From Firmicutes bacterium CAG:582 (GTDB lineage: Bacteria; Bacillota_I; Bacilli_A; RF39; UBA660), in contig FR884179.1 of assembly GCA_000435515.1 (NCBI GenBank), forward strand, positions 27,967-91,966: 64,000 nucleotides of DNA, given 5' to 3'. The notes below the pieces were generated by a model. That model did no database searches and was not told where the DNA came from. It was given only the letters and a program-made list of their open reading frames with translations. Below are positions 51,469 to 60,526 of this stretch, piece by piece. Numbering within the stretch: position 1 is the first letter of the stretch; every line of letters starts with the position of its first letter. The position numbers and the translations under genes were made by a program.

Positions 51469-51540
51469 TGCTATACTCCTTTCTAAAATAAATATTAAAA
51501 CATTGAAAAAAAAATAACAGGAAACATACGTAGAGTTACT

Positions 51541-52275
51541 CTAATAATCGTAGATTTTAATAATACTATTTATTTTCTCATTTTCTCTTGTACCATACTC
51601 AATAAGTAAGGTTAAAGTTTGGTAATTATGATCAAATATATTATTTGATTTTAAACGTTTATCAAAAGTTAAATTTTCAGATGACAATAAAGTATTTAAA
51701 GATTGCACAGTATCGCTTTTTCTTTCTCCTTTAAGCAATAGATTTCCCATTTCATCATAGACGTATATATTACAAAAATTTGTTTTTATCTCCATATTAG
51801 TGCCAATATTTTCATCATAGTAACGCAAAGAATTGATTACTATCTTACTATTAATCGGACTATCTAAATACGTTCCAGCAATCGTTAAATATTCATTATC
51901 AGAAATTAAATCAAAAACTTCAGGTTTATAATATAATTTTAAACAATAATAAATACCAGTATAAATCAACGCAATACATAAAGTAACAAATATCATCTTT
52001 TTCTTAATAGTTTTAGTATATTTTTTCATTCTAAGTTTTAATTCGGATTCAATAGAATTTTCCTTGGATAAACATAAATCTAAGAAATCATGAAAGGACA
52101 TTTTAAAATATTTTGCAATAGAGTCTAGCATAACAATATCAGGTATTGATGTCCCAGTTTCCCATTTACTTATTGTTTTACTTGACACATTAAGTTTCTC
52201 AGCTAATTCTTCCTGAGTCATATTTTTCTCTTTTCGCATTTTAGCTAAAATCTTACCAAAGTTTTGAAAATTCAT
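51541..52275 (-). CDS. XRE-type regulator with a membrane segment
   Basis: 244 residues. N-terminal HTH of the XRE/Cro family: 'KILAKMRKEKNMTQEELAEKLNVSSKTISKWETGTSIPDIVMLDSIAKYF' (about 7-57). Around residues 92-112 there is one membrane helix ('MIFVTLCIALIYTGIYYCL'), then an extracytoplasmic part of about 130 residues. It is therefore a membrane-tethered regulator that could sense an outside signal and act on the adjoining ABC/FtsX genes. It follows the last permease gene by 47 bases and precedes the secreted protein gene. Confidence 0.8.
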   Translation of the reverse strand: MNFQNFGKILAKMRKEKNMTQEELAEKLNVSSKTISKWETGTSIPDIVMLDSIAKYFKMSFHDFLDLCLSKENSIESELKLRMKKYTKTIKKKMIFVTLCIALIYTGIYYCLKLYYKPEVFDLISDNEYLTIAGTYLDSPINSKIVINSLRYYDENIGTNMEIKTNFCNIYVYDEMGNLLLKGERKSDTVQSLNTLLSSENLTFDKRLKSNNIFDHNYQTLTLLIEYGTRENEKINSIIKIYDY

Positions 52276-52322
52276 AAAATCACCACTTCTATTCTATCAA
52301 CAAAATCTACAAATATAAAGTT

Positions 52323-53252
52323 TCAATAATATTTGTAGTTTAATAAAAAATAAATTTCAATAAAAATTACTAATATAAGTATAACCATAAAATATGTCAT
52401 AGAAATTATATAATCATACAAAGATATATTAAGCAAATAAATTCCAATTGAAAAAAACAATAATAGAGCTATTAGTAACATAAAGATTAAATATAATATG
52501 TTAAAAAATATCATAGTTACAACGCTAACTTTTTTATAACCTAGAATTTTAAATATCCTAATATTCTTTTTTTGTTCATTTATAAAAGAATATACTAAAA
52601 TAATTATAATAATAGTAAATAATAATTTAGTAAAAGTATAACTATACTTTAAAATTAAAAGTAAGTTCAAATATGTATTGTATTTACTCATATCCATATT
52701 AAAATTAAAATCAATATTATTTTTATTTAAATAGTTACTTATTTTATCAATATCTTTATAGTCCTTAATAAAAATTGTATATTCAATTTTTTCCCCAGCA
52801 TGCAACTTGCTAAACATAAACTCTGAAAATCTTTGATTAATTAATATAAAATTTTCATCCAAAGAATTATCATAAATGACATCAAATTCACTTAAATTAA
52901 TCTTATAATTTCTAAATATATCTAACTTTGTTTTCTCACTAATTTTAACTGTTCTATTTGTTTCATCAAAAGTGCTACTAACAATATAAAACGTTCTATT
53001 ATCAAAGTTTTTTTCTATATTGAAGTTATATTCTATACTTTTATAATCAAAATTAATATCAACTTTAGTAAAAACAAATAATTCTTTATTGCTATCATCA
53101 TTTATAAAATTATTAACTTTATTATTAAAATATTGAAGTATAAATGACACACATAAAAGCAAAAATAATAAAATTGATATAATTAAAATAAAATTTTTAT
53201 TCTTATTACTATGTTTTAAAGATTTTTTAAATATTCGATATTTTTTATACAT
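52323..53252 (-). CDS. FtsX-like permease, short, second module
   Basis: 309 residues: N-terminal membrane helix (about 22-42), an extracytoplasmic part (about 45-195), then three helices at the C-terminus ('LLFTIIIIILVYSFINEQKKNIRIFKILGYKKVSVV', a strong FtsX/MacB signature). The soluble region is smaller than usual. It overlaps the previous permease gene by 8 bases. With the two genes before it, it completes an ATPase-permease-permease ABC module. Substrate unknown. Confidence 0.75.
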   Translation of the reverse strand: MYKKYRIFKKSLKHSNKNKNFILIISILLFLLLCVSFILQYFNNKVNNFINDDSNKELFVFTKVDINFDYKSIEYNFNIEKNFDNRTFYIVSSTFDETNRTVKISEKTKLDIFRNYKINLSEFDVIYDNSLDENFILINQRFSEFMFSKLHAGEKIEYTIFIKDYKDIDKISNYLNKNNIDFNFNMDMSKYNTYLNLLLILKYSYTFTKLLFTIIIIILVYSFINEQKKNIRIFKILGYKKVSVVTMIFFNILYLIFMLLIALLLFFSIGIYLLNISLYDYIISMTYFMVILILVIFIEIYFLLNYKYY

Positions 53253-54405
53253 TTACTAACTCCTTTATATCAAAATTATCAATCTTTTTTAATGAAATAC
53301 CAGTAAAAGCCATTGTGAATATAACAACTAACATGAAAGATATAAAATAACCGATCCATGAATTTTTAAATGTTATTAAACATAAATCAGCATTTTTAGA
53401 TAAAAGCAATTGAGCCAAATTACTTTCTATAGCTATAGAAATGGCAATCGAAATTAGATAAGCCAAAATTGACAAAATTAAGTTTAACAAATAAATTTGT
53501 TTTTTTATTGTTTTATTAGGATAACCAACGATTTTTAGTATACCAATATTCTTATAATTATTCATAATCGTTCTATTAGTAAATAAATAACAAAGAACAC
53601 ACGATACAACCAATATCACAGACATGATTAAAGCTACCACATATATTGTTTCTTCTAAGATACTTGTTTTCAATGTAGTCACTGGTTGATAGAATGAAAT
53701 ATTTGAAAAGTTTTCTAGAATACTAATATTATCTATATTATCCAACAATATAACAAAATGAGAATCGGCATCATTACTAGAAACACTGATAGATTTATTT
53801 TTCATAATATCGTAATAAGTTTTGTAATTAATATAGCAAGTATTTGGTCTTGTAAAATATTGAGTTCTATCAAAAGTACCAACTAATTTAACTTTAACAT
53901 CAAATTCATTAAAGTATTTAATATTTAAGTATCTTCCAATATATTTATCCAAATTAAAATTTTTTTTCATATCAAAACTATCATTTAATGTATAATTACT
54001 TGGAAAAAAATTAGATGGACAAATCATTCCATCAGTATCAACAGAACTTTTTCCTGAAATAATATTAAAATTAACATTTTTTATTGGAAAAATTTCAATA
54101 TCGCCATCATATAAGTTATTGGTGAATTCTTTAACAATTCCATAGTTATTAATTTCCGTGCTTTCATACACATTTATAATATGAAGATTATCTTCAAGGC
54201 TCTTTTTTAATGATATAGCATTTTTTACGTCATCAATTCCTACATACACTAAACGACCATCTATACTGTTCAAAGCATATTCAGAAAAATACTTACTTAC
54301 TCCAAAAACATATGACAGCCCAACAAAAGAAAAAGTTCCTAAAGTGATTAAAACAAAAAAGAATATTAAATTTTTAATTTTTAAAATACTATTTTTTAGT
54401 TTCAT
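53245..54405 (-). CDS. FtsX-like permease, second module
   Basis: About 386 residues: one N-terminal helix (about 9-35), an extracytoplasmic domain (about 40-250) and three C-terminal helices with 'NRTIMNNYKNIGILKIVGYPNKTIKKQIYLLN', the FtsX/MacB signature. Start at ATG 54405 after GGTGAT. Overlaps the ATPase gene (54389-55066) by 17 bases. MacB-like modules export peptides or lipoproteins or act as resistance sensors; which applies is not visible. Confidence 0.85.
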   Translation of the reverse strand: MKLKNSILKIKNLIFFFVLITLGTFSFVGLSYVFGVSKYFSEYALNSIDGRLVYVGIDDVKNAISLKKSLEDNLHIINVYESTEINNYGIVKEFTNNLYDGDIEIFPIKNVNFNIISGKSSVDTDGMICPSNFFPSNYTLNDSFDMKKNFNLDKYIGRYLNIKYFNEFDVKVKLVGTFDRTQYFTRPNTCYINYKTYYDIMKNKSISVSSNDADSHFVILLDNIDNISILENFSNISFYQPVTTLKTSILEETIYVVALIMSVILVVSCVLCYLFTNRTIMNNYKNIGILKIVGYPNKTIKKQIYLLNLILSILAYLISIAISIAIESNLAQLLLSKNADLCLITFKNSWIGYFISFMLVVIFTMAFTGISLKKIDNFDIKELVNV

Positions 54406-55066
54406 ATAAATCACCATCTTTTAATTTCAAAGATACATCAGAATATTTTTCTATTTCTTTATTATGACTTACAACAATGACACATTTTCCTTTAACAGAT
54501 TCTTGTTTTAGCATCTCAAAAATAGCCTTCTCATTATCCTTATCAAGATTTCCAGTAGGCTCATCCGCTAAAATAATATCTGGATTGTTTATTAACGCAC
54601 GTGCAATTGCAACTCGTTGCATCTCACCACCTGACAATTCACTTGGATAATGATTCATTCGCATCACCAAACCAACTTTAGTTAAAGCTGATTTAACCAA
54701 TAAATCATTAGAATTTGTATTGCCTTTTTCAACAAGTAAAGGTAATAAAACATTGTCATATGCAGTTAAATCATCATTTAATAAAAATGTTTGATAAATA
54801 AGTCCAATTTTTTTATTTCTTAGATAATCATAATCAACTTTTTTATTAATAAATTTATCAAAATACTTTATGGTTCCATTATCAAATTTAAGTAACCCAC
54901 ATATTATATTCATCAACGTTGATTTTCCATTTCCACTCGCTCCCATAATAGAATAAAACTTTTTATCAAAAAACTTATAAGAAACATTGTCTAAGACTTT
55001 AATATCAACACCATTCTTTTTATATTTTTTTGTAACATTTTGAAGCTCTATAACCACTTTACTCAT
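54389..55066 (-). CDS. ABC transporter ATPase (MacB/LolD-like), second module
   Basis: 225 residues: Walker A 'GASGNGKSTLMNIICGLL', Q-loop 'LIYQTFLLNDDLTAYDNVLLPLL', signature 'ELSGGEMQRVAIARALIN', Walker B 'DIILADEPTGNLD', H-loop 'CVIVVSHN'. The segment 'GNLDKDNE' and the close spacing are typical of LolD/MacB ATPases that work with FtsX-like permeases. Starts four bases after the interrupted gene upstream. Confidence 0.92.
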   Translation of the reverse strand: MSKVVIELQNVTKKYKKNGVDIKVLDNVSYKFFDKKFYSIMGASGNGKSTLMNIICGLLKFDNGTIKYFDKFINKKVDYDYLRNKKIGLIYQTFLLNDDLTAYDNVLLPLLVEKGNTNSNDLLVKSALTKVGLVMRMNHYPSELSGGEMQRVAIARALINNPDIILADEPTGNLDKDNEKAIFEMLKQESVKGKCVIVVSHNKEIEKYSDVSLKLKDGDLYETKK

Positions 55067-55069
55067 ATT

Positions 55070-55843
55070 TTAAAATCCATACTCCTCATTAAATTCATCT
55101 ATTTTTTGCAAGTACAAATAGTATTTTACTCTATAATTATCATTTATTTTCTTCACTATTAAATAGTTGTTTTTATCGAATTCATATGCATCAATTCCTA
55201 TTAAAGAATCACTTACATCTTCAACGTTATACAAACTATCTTGTGCATTTACTAAACGATATATAATATAATCAGATGGATATTCATCACCTACAGAAGC
55301 TATATTTTTTAATTCTAAACCTTTTGTATAAATTTCATCTTCATATAAAGATGTATAAACTTTTTTAAAATTATCTGTTTTTTTATTTATAGAGATTTCG
55401 ATTGGGAGTTCATCGGTAATTATTCTCTTTTCTATAAATACACTAAATTGCTTTTCAATATAATCTAGAGTAACTGAAATATTTGAATCTTTTAAATATA
55501 AAGCATCAAACAAATTAACTACATTATAAGTTTCATTTTCAACTGAAAAAGTTTTCTTGTTTTCTTCTATTTTTGTTTTTGCTTTTGTAATGATATCATT
55601 AGATATATTTTTATTATTCTATGATTTAATAACATATAATTCATCAATATTATAACTTTTTAAAAAATAAAGATATCCATCACTATATCCAAGATATTTA
55701 TTCCCAGTAGAATTCAAATTTTCTAAAGGAAATATAACGATAGAATTATTATTAAATTTATGATTATCTTTAAAGAACAAAAAAGCAGAAATTATGATAA
55801 AAATAATAATTATAATAATCAAACAAAAATTTTTTTTATTCAT
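55070..55843 (-). pseudogene. Membrane-anchored protein gene interrupted by one in-frame TAG
   Basis: Two frames (start to TAG at 55619-55621, and the rest to 55070) are in the same reading frame with 35 open codons between the TAG and the next TTG, so the piece reads as one 257-codon gene broken by a single amber codon. ATG 55843 follows GGAGGT and overlaps the stop of the preceding permease (ATGA). Product: membrane helix (about 6-26), then an extracytoplasmic domain ending 'EFNEEYGF'. TAG is a normal stop elsewhere here. A real nonsense mutation is the simplest reading; sequence error or readthrough cannot be excluded. Confidence 0.75.
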
Positions 55844-56493
55844 ATAAACCTCCAAAGCAATATAAAATAAAGAAAAAATGCAATTGCAAAAAATAGAATA
55901 TACATCATAAAAAATAGAAATAATACTTGAAAACTTATCTTTAATATAATAATGCTTATTAATGAAAGAAAGAAAATAATTAAAAATAAAATGGAATACA
56001 ACAATATAAAAGATAAATAGTTGAGTATAAATAATTTATTTTTTGAATAACCAATAACATGATAAATTTGATTTGTTTTCTGATCATCTTTAACAAAAGA
56101 AATTACTGTTATAAAGATAATCACAATATTTATTATTAAACATACAACTATAAAAAATTTTAGTATATTTATAAAAACCTCATTAGAATTGTTTTCTATA
56201 CCATTATATTCTAAATCATATTTATCTTCATTTTCTTTAACAAAATTTTCCAAATCCTTTCTTTCTTTAAAAATCAATACATTATCTTTACAATAAAAAT
56301 TATCTTTTTTTAATTCATCACAAGTAGCATTGGTTACAAGACTTCTGTTTTCTAAAGTATTTATTCTTTGATATTCCTTTTCTTGAAAATAACTTAATAA
56401 AATTATTAAAGAAAAATTTAAAAATAAAGATACAAAAAAAACTAATACATATTTCCAAAAATTTTCTTTTCTAATCACATTTTTTAATATCAT
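55840..56493 (-). CDS. Short FtsX-like permease, first module
   Basis: About 217 residues: one N-terminal helix (about 12-36), a short extracytoplasmic loop (about 40-100, with a cysteine pair TCDELKKDNFYC), then three helices including 'TVISFVKDDQKTNQIYHVIGYSKNKLFILNYL', the FtsX signature. The soluble domain is much smaller than usual. Starts within the ATPase gene (overlap 23 bases; ATG 56493 chosen, GTG 56502 possible). Confidence 0.72.
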   Translation of the reverse strand: MILKNVIRKENFWKYVLVFFVSLFLNFSLIILLSYFQEKEYQRINTLENRSLVTNATCDELKKDNFYCKDNVLIFKERKDLENFVKENEDKYDLEYNGIENNSNEVFINILKFFIVVCLIINIVIIFITVISFVKDDQKTNQIYHVIGYSKNKLFILNYLSFILLYSILFLIIFFLSLISIIILKISFQVLFLFFMMYILFFAIAFFLYFILLWRFI

Positions 56494-57163
56494 TAATATC
56501 ACATCTCACTAAAGTTTTATTTTCTAAACGATATATAATATCTGCATTCTTTAAATTATTCATATCATGTGTGACCATGATAATGCACTTTCCATCATCA
56601 GCTAAACCTTTTAATATTTTAATTATATTAGCAGCATTATCTGGATCAAGAGAACCAGTCGGTTCATCACATAATATGTAATCAGGATTATTTATAAGCG
56701 AACGTGCTATACAAACACGTTGACATTCTCCACCAGAAAGTTCAGCTGGAAAATGGTTTTCTCTATTCTCTAATCCTACTTTTTTTAAATAAGATTCCAC
56801 CTTTTCTTTTCTATCCAACTTTGACAAACTCTTATCTAGCATAGTTGAAACTAAAACATTTTCAAAAGCAGTTAATCTAGGATTTAAATAGTAATCTTGA
56901 AAAATTATACCTATATTTTCATAACGTATTTTAGAAAGTTCTTTATCATTCAAATGAGATACATCTTTTGTTGCAACTAAAACACTTCCATCAAAGTTTG
57001 AATCCAATAATCCAATTATTTTTATAAGCGATGTTTTCCCACTCCCACTAGGTCCAATAATCATATAAAATTTTCCGAGTTCAAATTCAACATTCAAATC
57101 TTTAAAAATTTCTATTTCTTCATTTTTCTTTATATATTTCTTACTTAAATTTTTAATTATCAT
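56471..57163 (-). CDS. ABC transporter ATPase (MacB/LolD-like), first module
   Basis: About 230 residues: Walker A 'GPSGSGKTSLIKIIGLLD', Q-loop 'IIFQDYYLNPRLTAFENVLV', signature 'ELSGGECQRVCIARSLIN', Walker B 'DYILCDEPTGSLD', H-loop 'CIIMVTHD'. Start at ATG 57163, where AAAGGTG is well placed; the longer frame from 57181 begins with TTG. Overlaps the upstream permease by 11 bases. Paralogous to the ATPase at 54389-55066. Confidence 0.92.
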   Translation of the reverse strand: MIIKNLSKKYIKKNEEIEIFKDLNVEFELGKFYMIIGPSGSGKTSLIKIIGLLDSNFDGSVLVATKDVSHLNDKELSKIRYENIGIIFQDYYLNPRLTAFENVLVSTMLDKSLSKLDRKEKVESYLKKVGLENRENHFPAELSGGECQRVCIARSLINNPDYILCDEPTGSLDPDNAANIIKILKGLADDGKCIIMVTHDMNNLKNADIIYRLENKTLVRCDINDIKKCD

Positions 57164-58274
57164 ATATAGCACCTTTAACAACCTTTCTTATTTTATTCAA
57201 AGAGAATAAAACTATCAAAATGAATCCAATTGGTATAATTATTAACATTGAATAGATATTCATTTTATAATTAAGCAATTCAAAGTATTCAGTTCTTATT
57301 AATATATTTGAAATTGCAAATGTTTCCAATAAATTAATTAAATAAGCAAATAATATTGAGAAAACAAAAACTATTAAATATTCATACCCATAAATTCTAA
57401 AAATGTTTTTATTTGTAAAGCCAATACTTTTATATAATAAAATTTCTTTTTTCTTGCTTTCTACATTTCGTTTTAAATGCAAACTGATTGCTATATAAAC
57501 CATAATCAACATAAAACATAATACAACAATAAATGTTATTTCTAAATTATTTAGTCCATCATAATCTATTTCAACTTTATCATAACTATCAAAACCCATT
57601 TTCTTTAATTCTTCTTTTACATAATCTATATTTTTTATGTTATCAACTATAATATTTATAGTTGAGAGAGCATAATTTACATCTTGATTATAATCTGCGT
57701 ATCTTATTAAACGTTCCAAGTTTTCTAAACTCGTAAAACATGTTATACCATCTATCATAATTTTTTTTGAATCATAGTTTGCTGAAATATAAAAAGTTTC
57801 GTCTCTCTCATCTAAAATTTCATCTACTCCAGCTGAATCATAATGTATTCTTTTAAAATTTCTTGAAAAAGTTGAACCAACTGTCTTAAATTTTTTAGGA
57901 CAAATTAGATTATTTCCTTGAACATTTTTATTTCCATTAACTATCTCTAAATTATTTAACTCATTCTCATTAAGAGCATATAATGTTATATTTTGACTTT
58001 TATCAATAAAAAATCCATAAATAAAAAAATTTATATCCGTTACTTGAGTAACATGATCAATTCTTTTAAATTTCTCAATATTATTTAAATCATCTGTATC
58101 AACTAATACGCTTCTCCAATCAATATTCTTTTCTTTGACATTTTTTAAATATTCATTTATAGAAAAATCAAAATTGAAAAGAATCAATATTAAAGAAAGT
58201 AAGAAACCAACTAAAATCATAAATAATATTGAATTTTTACTTCTAAATGTTACTTTATTAATTAAATTATTCAT
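57153..58274 (-). CDS. FtsX-like permease, first module (operon start)
   Basis: 373 residues: N-terminal helix (about 15-33), extracytoplasmic domain (about 35-245), then three helices with 'LHLKRNVESKKKEILLYKSIGFTNKNIFRIYGYEYLIVF', the FtsX/MacB signature. GGAGG precedes ATG. Preceded by two TTTTAAAGAGAA repeats at 20-bp spacing (58326-58357) just upstream of a promoter-like TATTAT, which suggests control by a response regulator or other dimeric activator. Confidence 0.85.
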   Translation of the reverse strand: MNNLINKVTFRSKNSILFMILVGFLLSLILILFNFDFSINEYLKNVKEKNIDWRSVLVDTDDLNNIEKFKRIDHVTQVTDINFFIYGFFIDKSQNITLYALNENELNNLEIVNGNKNVQGNNLICPKKFKTVGSTFSRNFKRIHYDSAGVDEILDERDETFYISANYDSKKIMIDGITCFTSLENLERLIRYADYNQDVNYALSTINIIVDNIKNIDYVKEELKKMGFDSYDKVEIDYDGLNNLEITFIVVLCFMLIMVYIAISLHLKRNVESKKKEILLYKSIGFTNKNIFRIYGYEYLIVFVFSILFAYLINLLETFAISNILIRTEYFELLNYKMNIYSMLIIIPIGFILIVLFSLNKIRKVVKGAIYDN

Positions 58275-58325
58275 ATAGCCTCCAACGTTAAATATAATAC
58301 TATTAGTAAAAAATTTATAAACTCT

Positions 58326-58357
58326 TTTTAAAGAGAATTTATCTATTTTAAAGAGAA
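58326..58357. promoter_or_regulatory. Two 12-bp direct repeats upstream of the ABC/FtsX operon
   Basis: TTTTAAAGAGAA at 58326-58337 and again at 58346-58357, start-to-start distance 20 bp (about two helical turns), immediately upstream of the likely -35 region. Confidence 0.6.
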
Positions 58358-58378
58358 ATTAAAAAGGCACATGTGTAC

Positions 58379-59260
58379 CTAGTCTATATTTATAAGCTCG
58401 TATTCACGATTACCGAATCCAAGTTCAATAGCAGCTTCAATTGTATGAATTCCATGTCTTGAATTAATTCTCTCAAGCAAATGATCTCTACCTTGATCAT
58501 TTGAATTTATAACTAAATCAATACATGCTTGATCAATTGCAATTGGATCTAGAGAAGCAAGAATACCGATATCTTTCATACAAGGATCTTCATCTTTAGC
58601 ACAACAGTCACAGTCAACACTCATATTAACCATCATATTGATATAAGCAATATTACCTTTAAAATGATTGTGAACAGAACTTGCAGCATCAGCCATACTC
58701 TCTAAGAATAAATCTTGTTCAGGAATATTATCCCACAAAACATTTTGATCCATAACTTTTCCAGCAGAATGAATAAATGCTTTACCTTCACTAGAAGCAA
58801 CTCCTATTGAAAGTTGTTTTAAAGCTCCACCATATCCACCCATTGGATGTCCTTTGAAGTGAGATAATACTAGCATTGAATCATAATTATTAATAGATGC
58901 TCCAACATAGTTTTCTTTTATAATCTTACCATTTGGTACATCAAGTTTAATGTATCCATTACTATCCATAATATCAACATTGAAATATTTATTCCATCCA
59001 TGTTTTTCTATTAATTTTTTATGCTTTTCTGTTTCATTTCTAGCACCACTATACGCTGTATTACATTCAACAACAGTACCACCAACATAATTAATAATAT
59101 CTTTTAAAAATTCTGGTTTTACATAATTTTGATTTCCATCTTCACCAGAATGAAGTTTAACTGCTACATTTCCTTTAAGGTCAATTCCTAAATGTTTATA
59201 GATATTAACTAAAGATTCTGGTGTAAGTTTATTAGTAAAATATACTTTTGATTTTTCCAT
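58379..59260 (-). CDS. DUF362 domain protein
   Basis: 293 residues. DUF362 family: 'VAVKLHSGEDGNQNYVKPEFLKDIINYV', 'VVECNTAYSGARNETEKHKKLIEKHGW', 'SMLVLSHFKGHPMGGYGGALKQLSIG' and 'DPIAIDQACIDLVI'. Contains 'VDCDCCAKDEDPCMKDIG', a four-cysteine cluster that could hold an iron-sulfur centre. Function of the family is unresolved; some members are ferredoxin-like or lie beside cofactor genes. AAGGTG precedes ATG. A weak hairpin (GGTAC/GTGCC plus T run) follows the stop. Stands alone between the ABC modules and the redox lipoprotein operon. Confidence 0.88.
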   Translation of the reverse strand: MEKSKVYFTNKLTPESLVNIYKHLGIDLKGNVAVKLHSGEDGNQNYVKPEFLKDIINYVGGTVVECNTAYSGARNETEKHKKLIEKHGWNKYFNVDIMDSNGYIKLDVPNGKIIKENYVGASINNYDSMLVLSHFKGHPMGGYGGALKQLSIGVASSEGKAFIHSAGKVMDQNVLWDNIPEQDLFLESMADAASSVHNHFKGNIAYINMMVNMSVDCDCCAKDEDPCMKDIGILASLDPIAIDQACIDLVINSNDQGRDHLLERINSRHGIHTIEAAIELGFGNREYELINID

Positions 59261-59314
59261 AAATGCACCTTCCTATTTACATATTTAGTATAGCATAGAT
59301 GGAAAAGTATATAA

Positions 59315-59761
59315 TTATTTTTTTGTATCTATATACATTTCTATATAATCTTTTAATGCTTTTTCTTCTTGATATTTTATTGAATCTTCATCTTTATTTG
59401 GATCTAAATAAGTTTCAATTTTTCCTTTATTTATTAAAATTATTGATGGAGCATATTTTATAGTATTATATAATTTAGTGCTTTTAAACTCTTCAAAAGG
59501 AATTTTAAAAATAGTTATATTATTATTTTTAGAAAAATTTTCTACAACGTTTTCACATGATACCTTAAAATTGCAATAAGGATTAAAAGTAAACAATATA
59601 AAAGAATCATTCGATTTAAGTATGTTCGTCAATTCTTTACTATCTATATCAACTAATTTTCCGGCATTATAATATTCATCATTTAAATAGAATTTACTGT
59701 TTTCCTTAGTACAGCCAGTCATAGATAATATAACCAAAACAAGTAAAATAATTCTTTTCAC
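59315..59761 (-). CDS. Thioredoxin-like lipoprotein
   Basis: 148 residues. Lipobox MTGC (Cys about 17). The rest has a thioredoxin-type order: 'SFILFTFNPYCNFKVSCENVVENFS' (a C-x5-C pair rather than CxxC, at the start of a helix), 'ITIFKIPFEEF', and 'YAPSIILINKGKIETYL' with cis-Pro. Wide Cys spacing argues against standard disulfide reductase activity. Start is GTG overlapping the rhodanese stop as TAGTG, so the two genes are coupled; both products are anchored outside the membrane. Confidence 0.7.
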   Translation of the reverse strand: MKRIILLVLVILSMTGCTKENSKFYLNDEYYNAGKLVDIDSKELTNILKSNDSFILFTFNPYCNFKVSCENVVENFSKNNNITIFKIPFEEFKSTKLYNTIKYAPSIILINKGKIETYLDPNKDEDSIKYQEEKALKDYIEMYIDTKK

Positions 59762-60450
59762 TACTGAACCTCTTTTAATGAAGAAAAATCTATATTATGG
59801 TAAGTTGCTTTCCAAAAATCATAAACACTTTTGCCGTTTTCTTCTCTTTTAACAGAAACCTTATTTGCTCCATCATAAAACCAATAACCACCAACATCAT
59901 AGATTTTAGATTCATCCCATCCAAGAGATACAAGAAGTTTCTTTGTTTGGCCAGCATATCCACCGCCTCCACACATCAAGAATATGTATTTATCCTTTGG
60001 AAAAAAATATTCTAAGATGTTTAATGATTCTTCATAATTTGCAACATATTTTCCAGAAACATTTTTAAACAAAGATTTTCCTTGATATCCTTTACCAACA
60101 ATGCTTTCTAGTTCAGTACTTATACTATCATCAACTAAATATGGATAAGGTAATACCTCAAAACCACTTACAAATCCAGAAAGATACGAATCCCCATTGA
60201 TTTTTTCCCAGTTAGCAGCATCCTTAAGCATTCTTACATCTATATAAACTGAATCACTTCTATTTAAATACTTATCTATTGTTTGTTCATTAATATTTTT
60301 ATCAATTCCAAGACTACCTCTTTCTCCACCAGTAAGTTCAGGCTTAGGCAATTTACTTAATCCTTTATCTTTAAAGACGATAAAACCTAAAACTCCCCCA
60401 AAAATAAATGCTACAATTATACTTAGTATAATTAAAATTTTCTTTTTCAT
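59761..60450 (-). CDS. Membrane-anchored rhodanese-like protein
   Basis: 229 residues: N-terminal helix (about 4-25), then a rhodanese domain: 'DSVYIDVRMLKDAANWEKI' (first half), and the active-site loop 'FLMCGGGGYAGQTKKLLVSLGW' with catalytic Cys (about 161), followed by 'IYDVGGYWFYDG'. Loop CGGGGY is longer and Gly-rich compared with the usual CxxGxR. The family transfers sulfane sulfur. AAAGGAG precedes ATG. Operon with the thioredoxin-like lipoprotein, suggesting an extracytoplasmic thiol or sulfur function. Confidence 0.82.
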   Translation of the reverse strand: MKKKILIILSIIVAFIFGGVLGFIVFKDKGLSKLPKPELTGGERGSLGIDKNINEQTIDKYLNRSDSVYIDVRMLKDAANWEKINGDSYLSGFVSGFEVLPYPYLVDDSISTELESIVGKGYQGKSLFKNVSGKYVANYEESLNILEYFFPKDKYIFLMCGGGGYAGQTKKLLVSLGWDESKIYDVGGYWFYDGANKVSVKREENGKSVYDFWKATYHNIDFSSLKEVQ

Positions 60451-60526
60451 AAATTTCTCCTTTCACCATCAACTTTAAGATAAATAATAAAAAAAAGAAA
60501 TAACTATTTAGTTGAATTAACTCAAC

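Noticed and set aside
55070..55843. TAG reassigned to an amino acid
   Set aside because: Several intact genes in the window end in TAG at conserved C-termini, so reassignment is unlikely.
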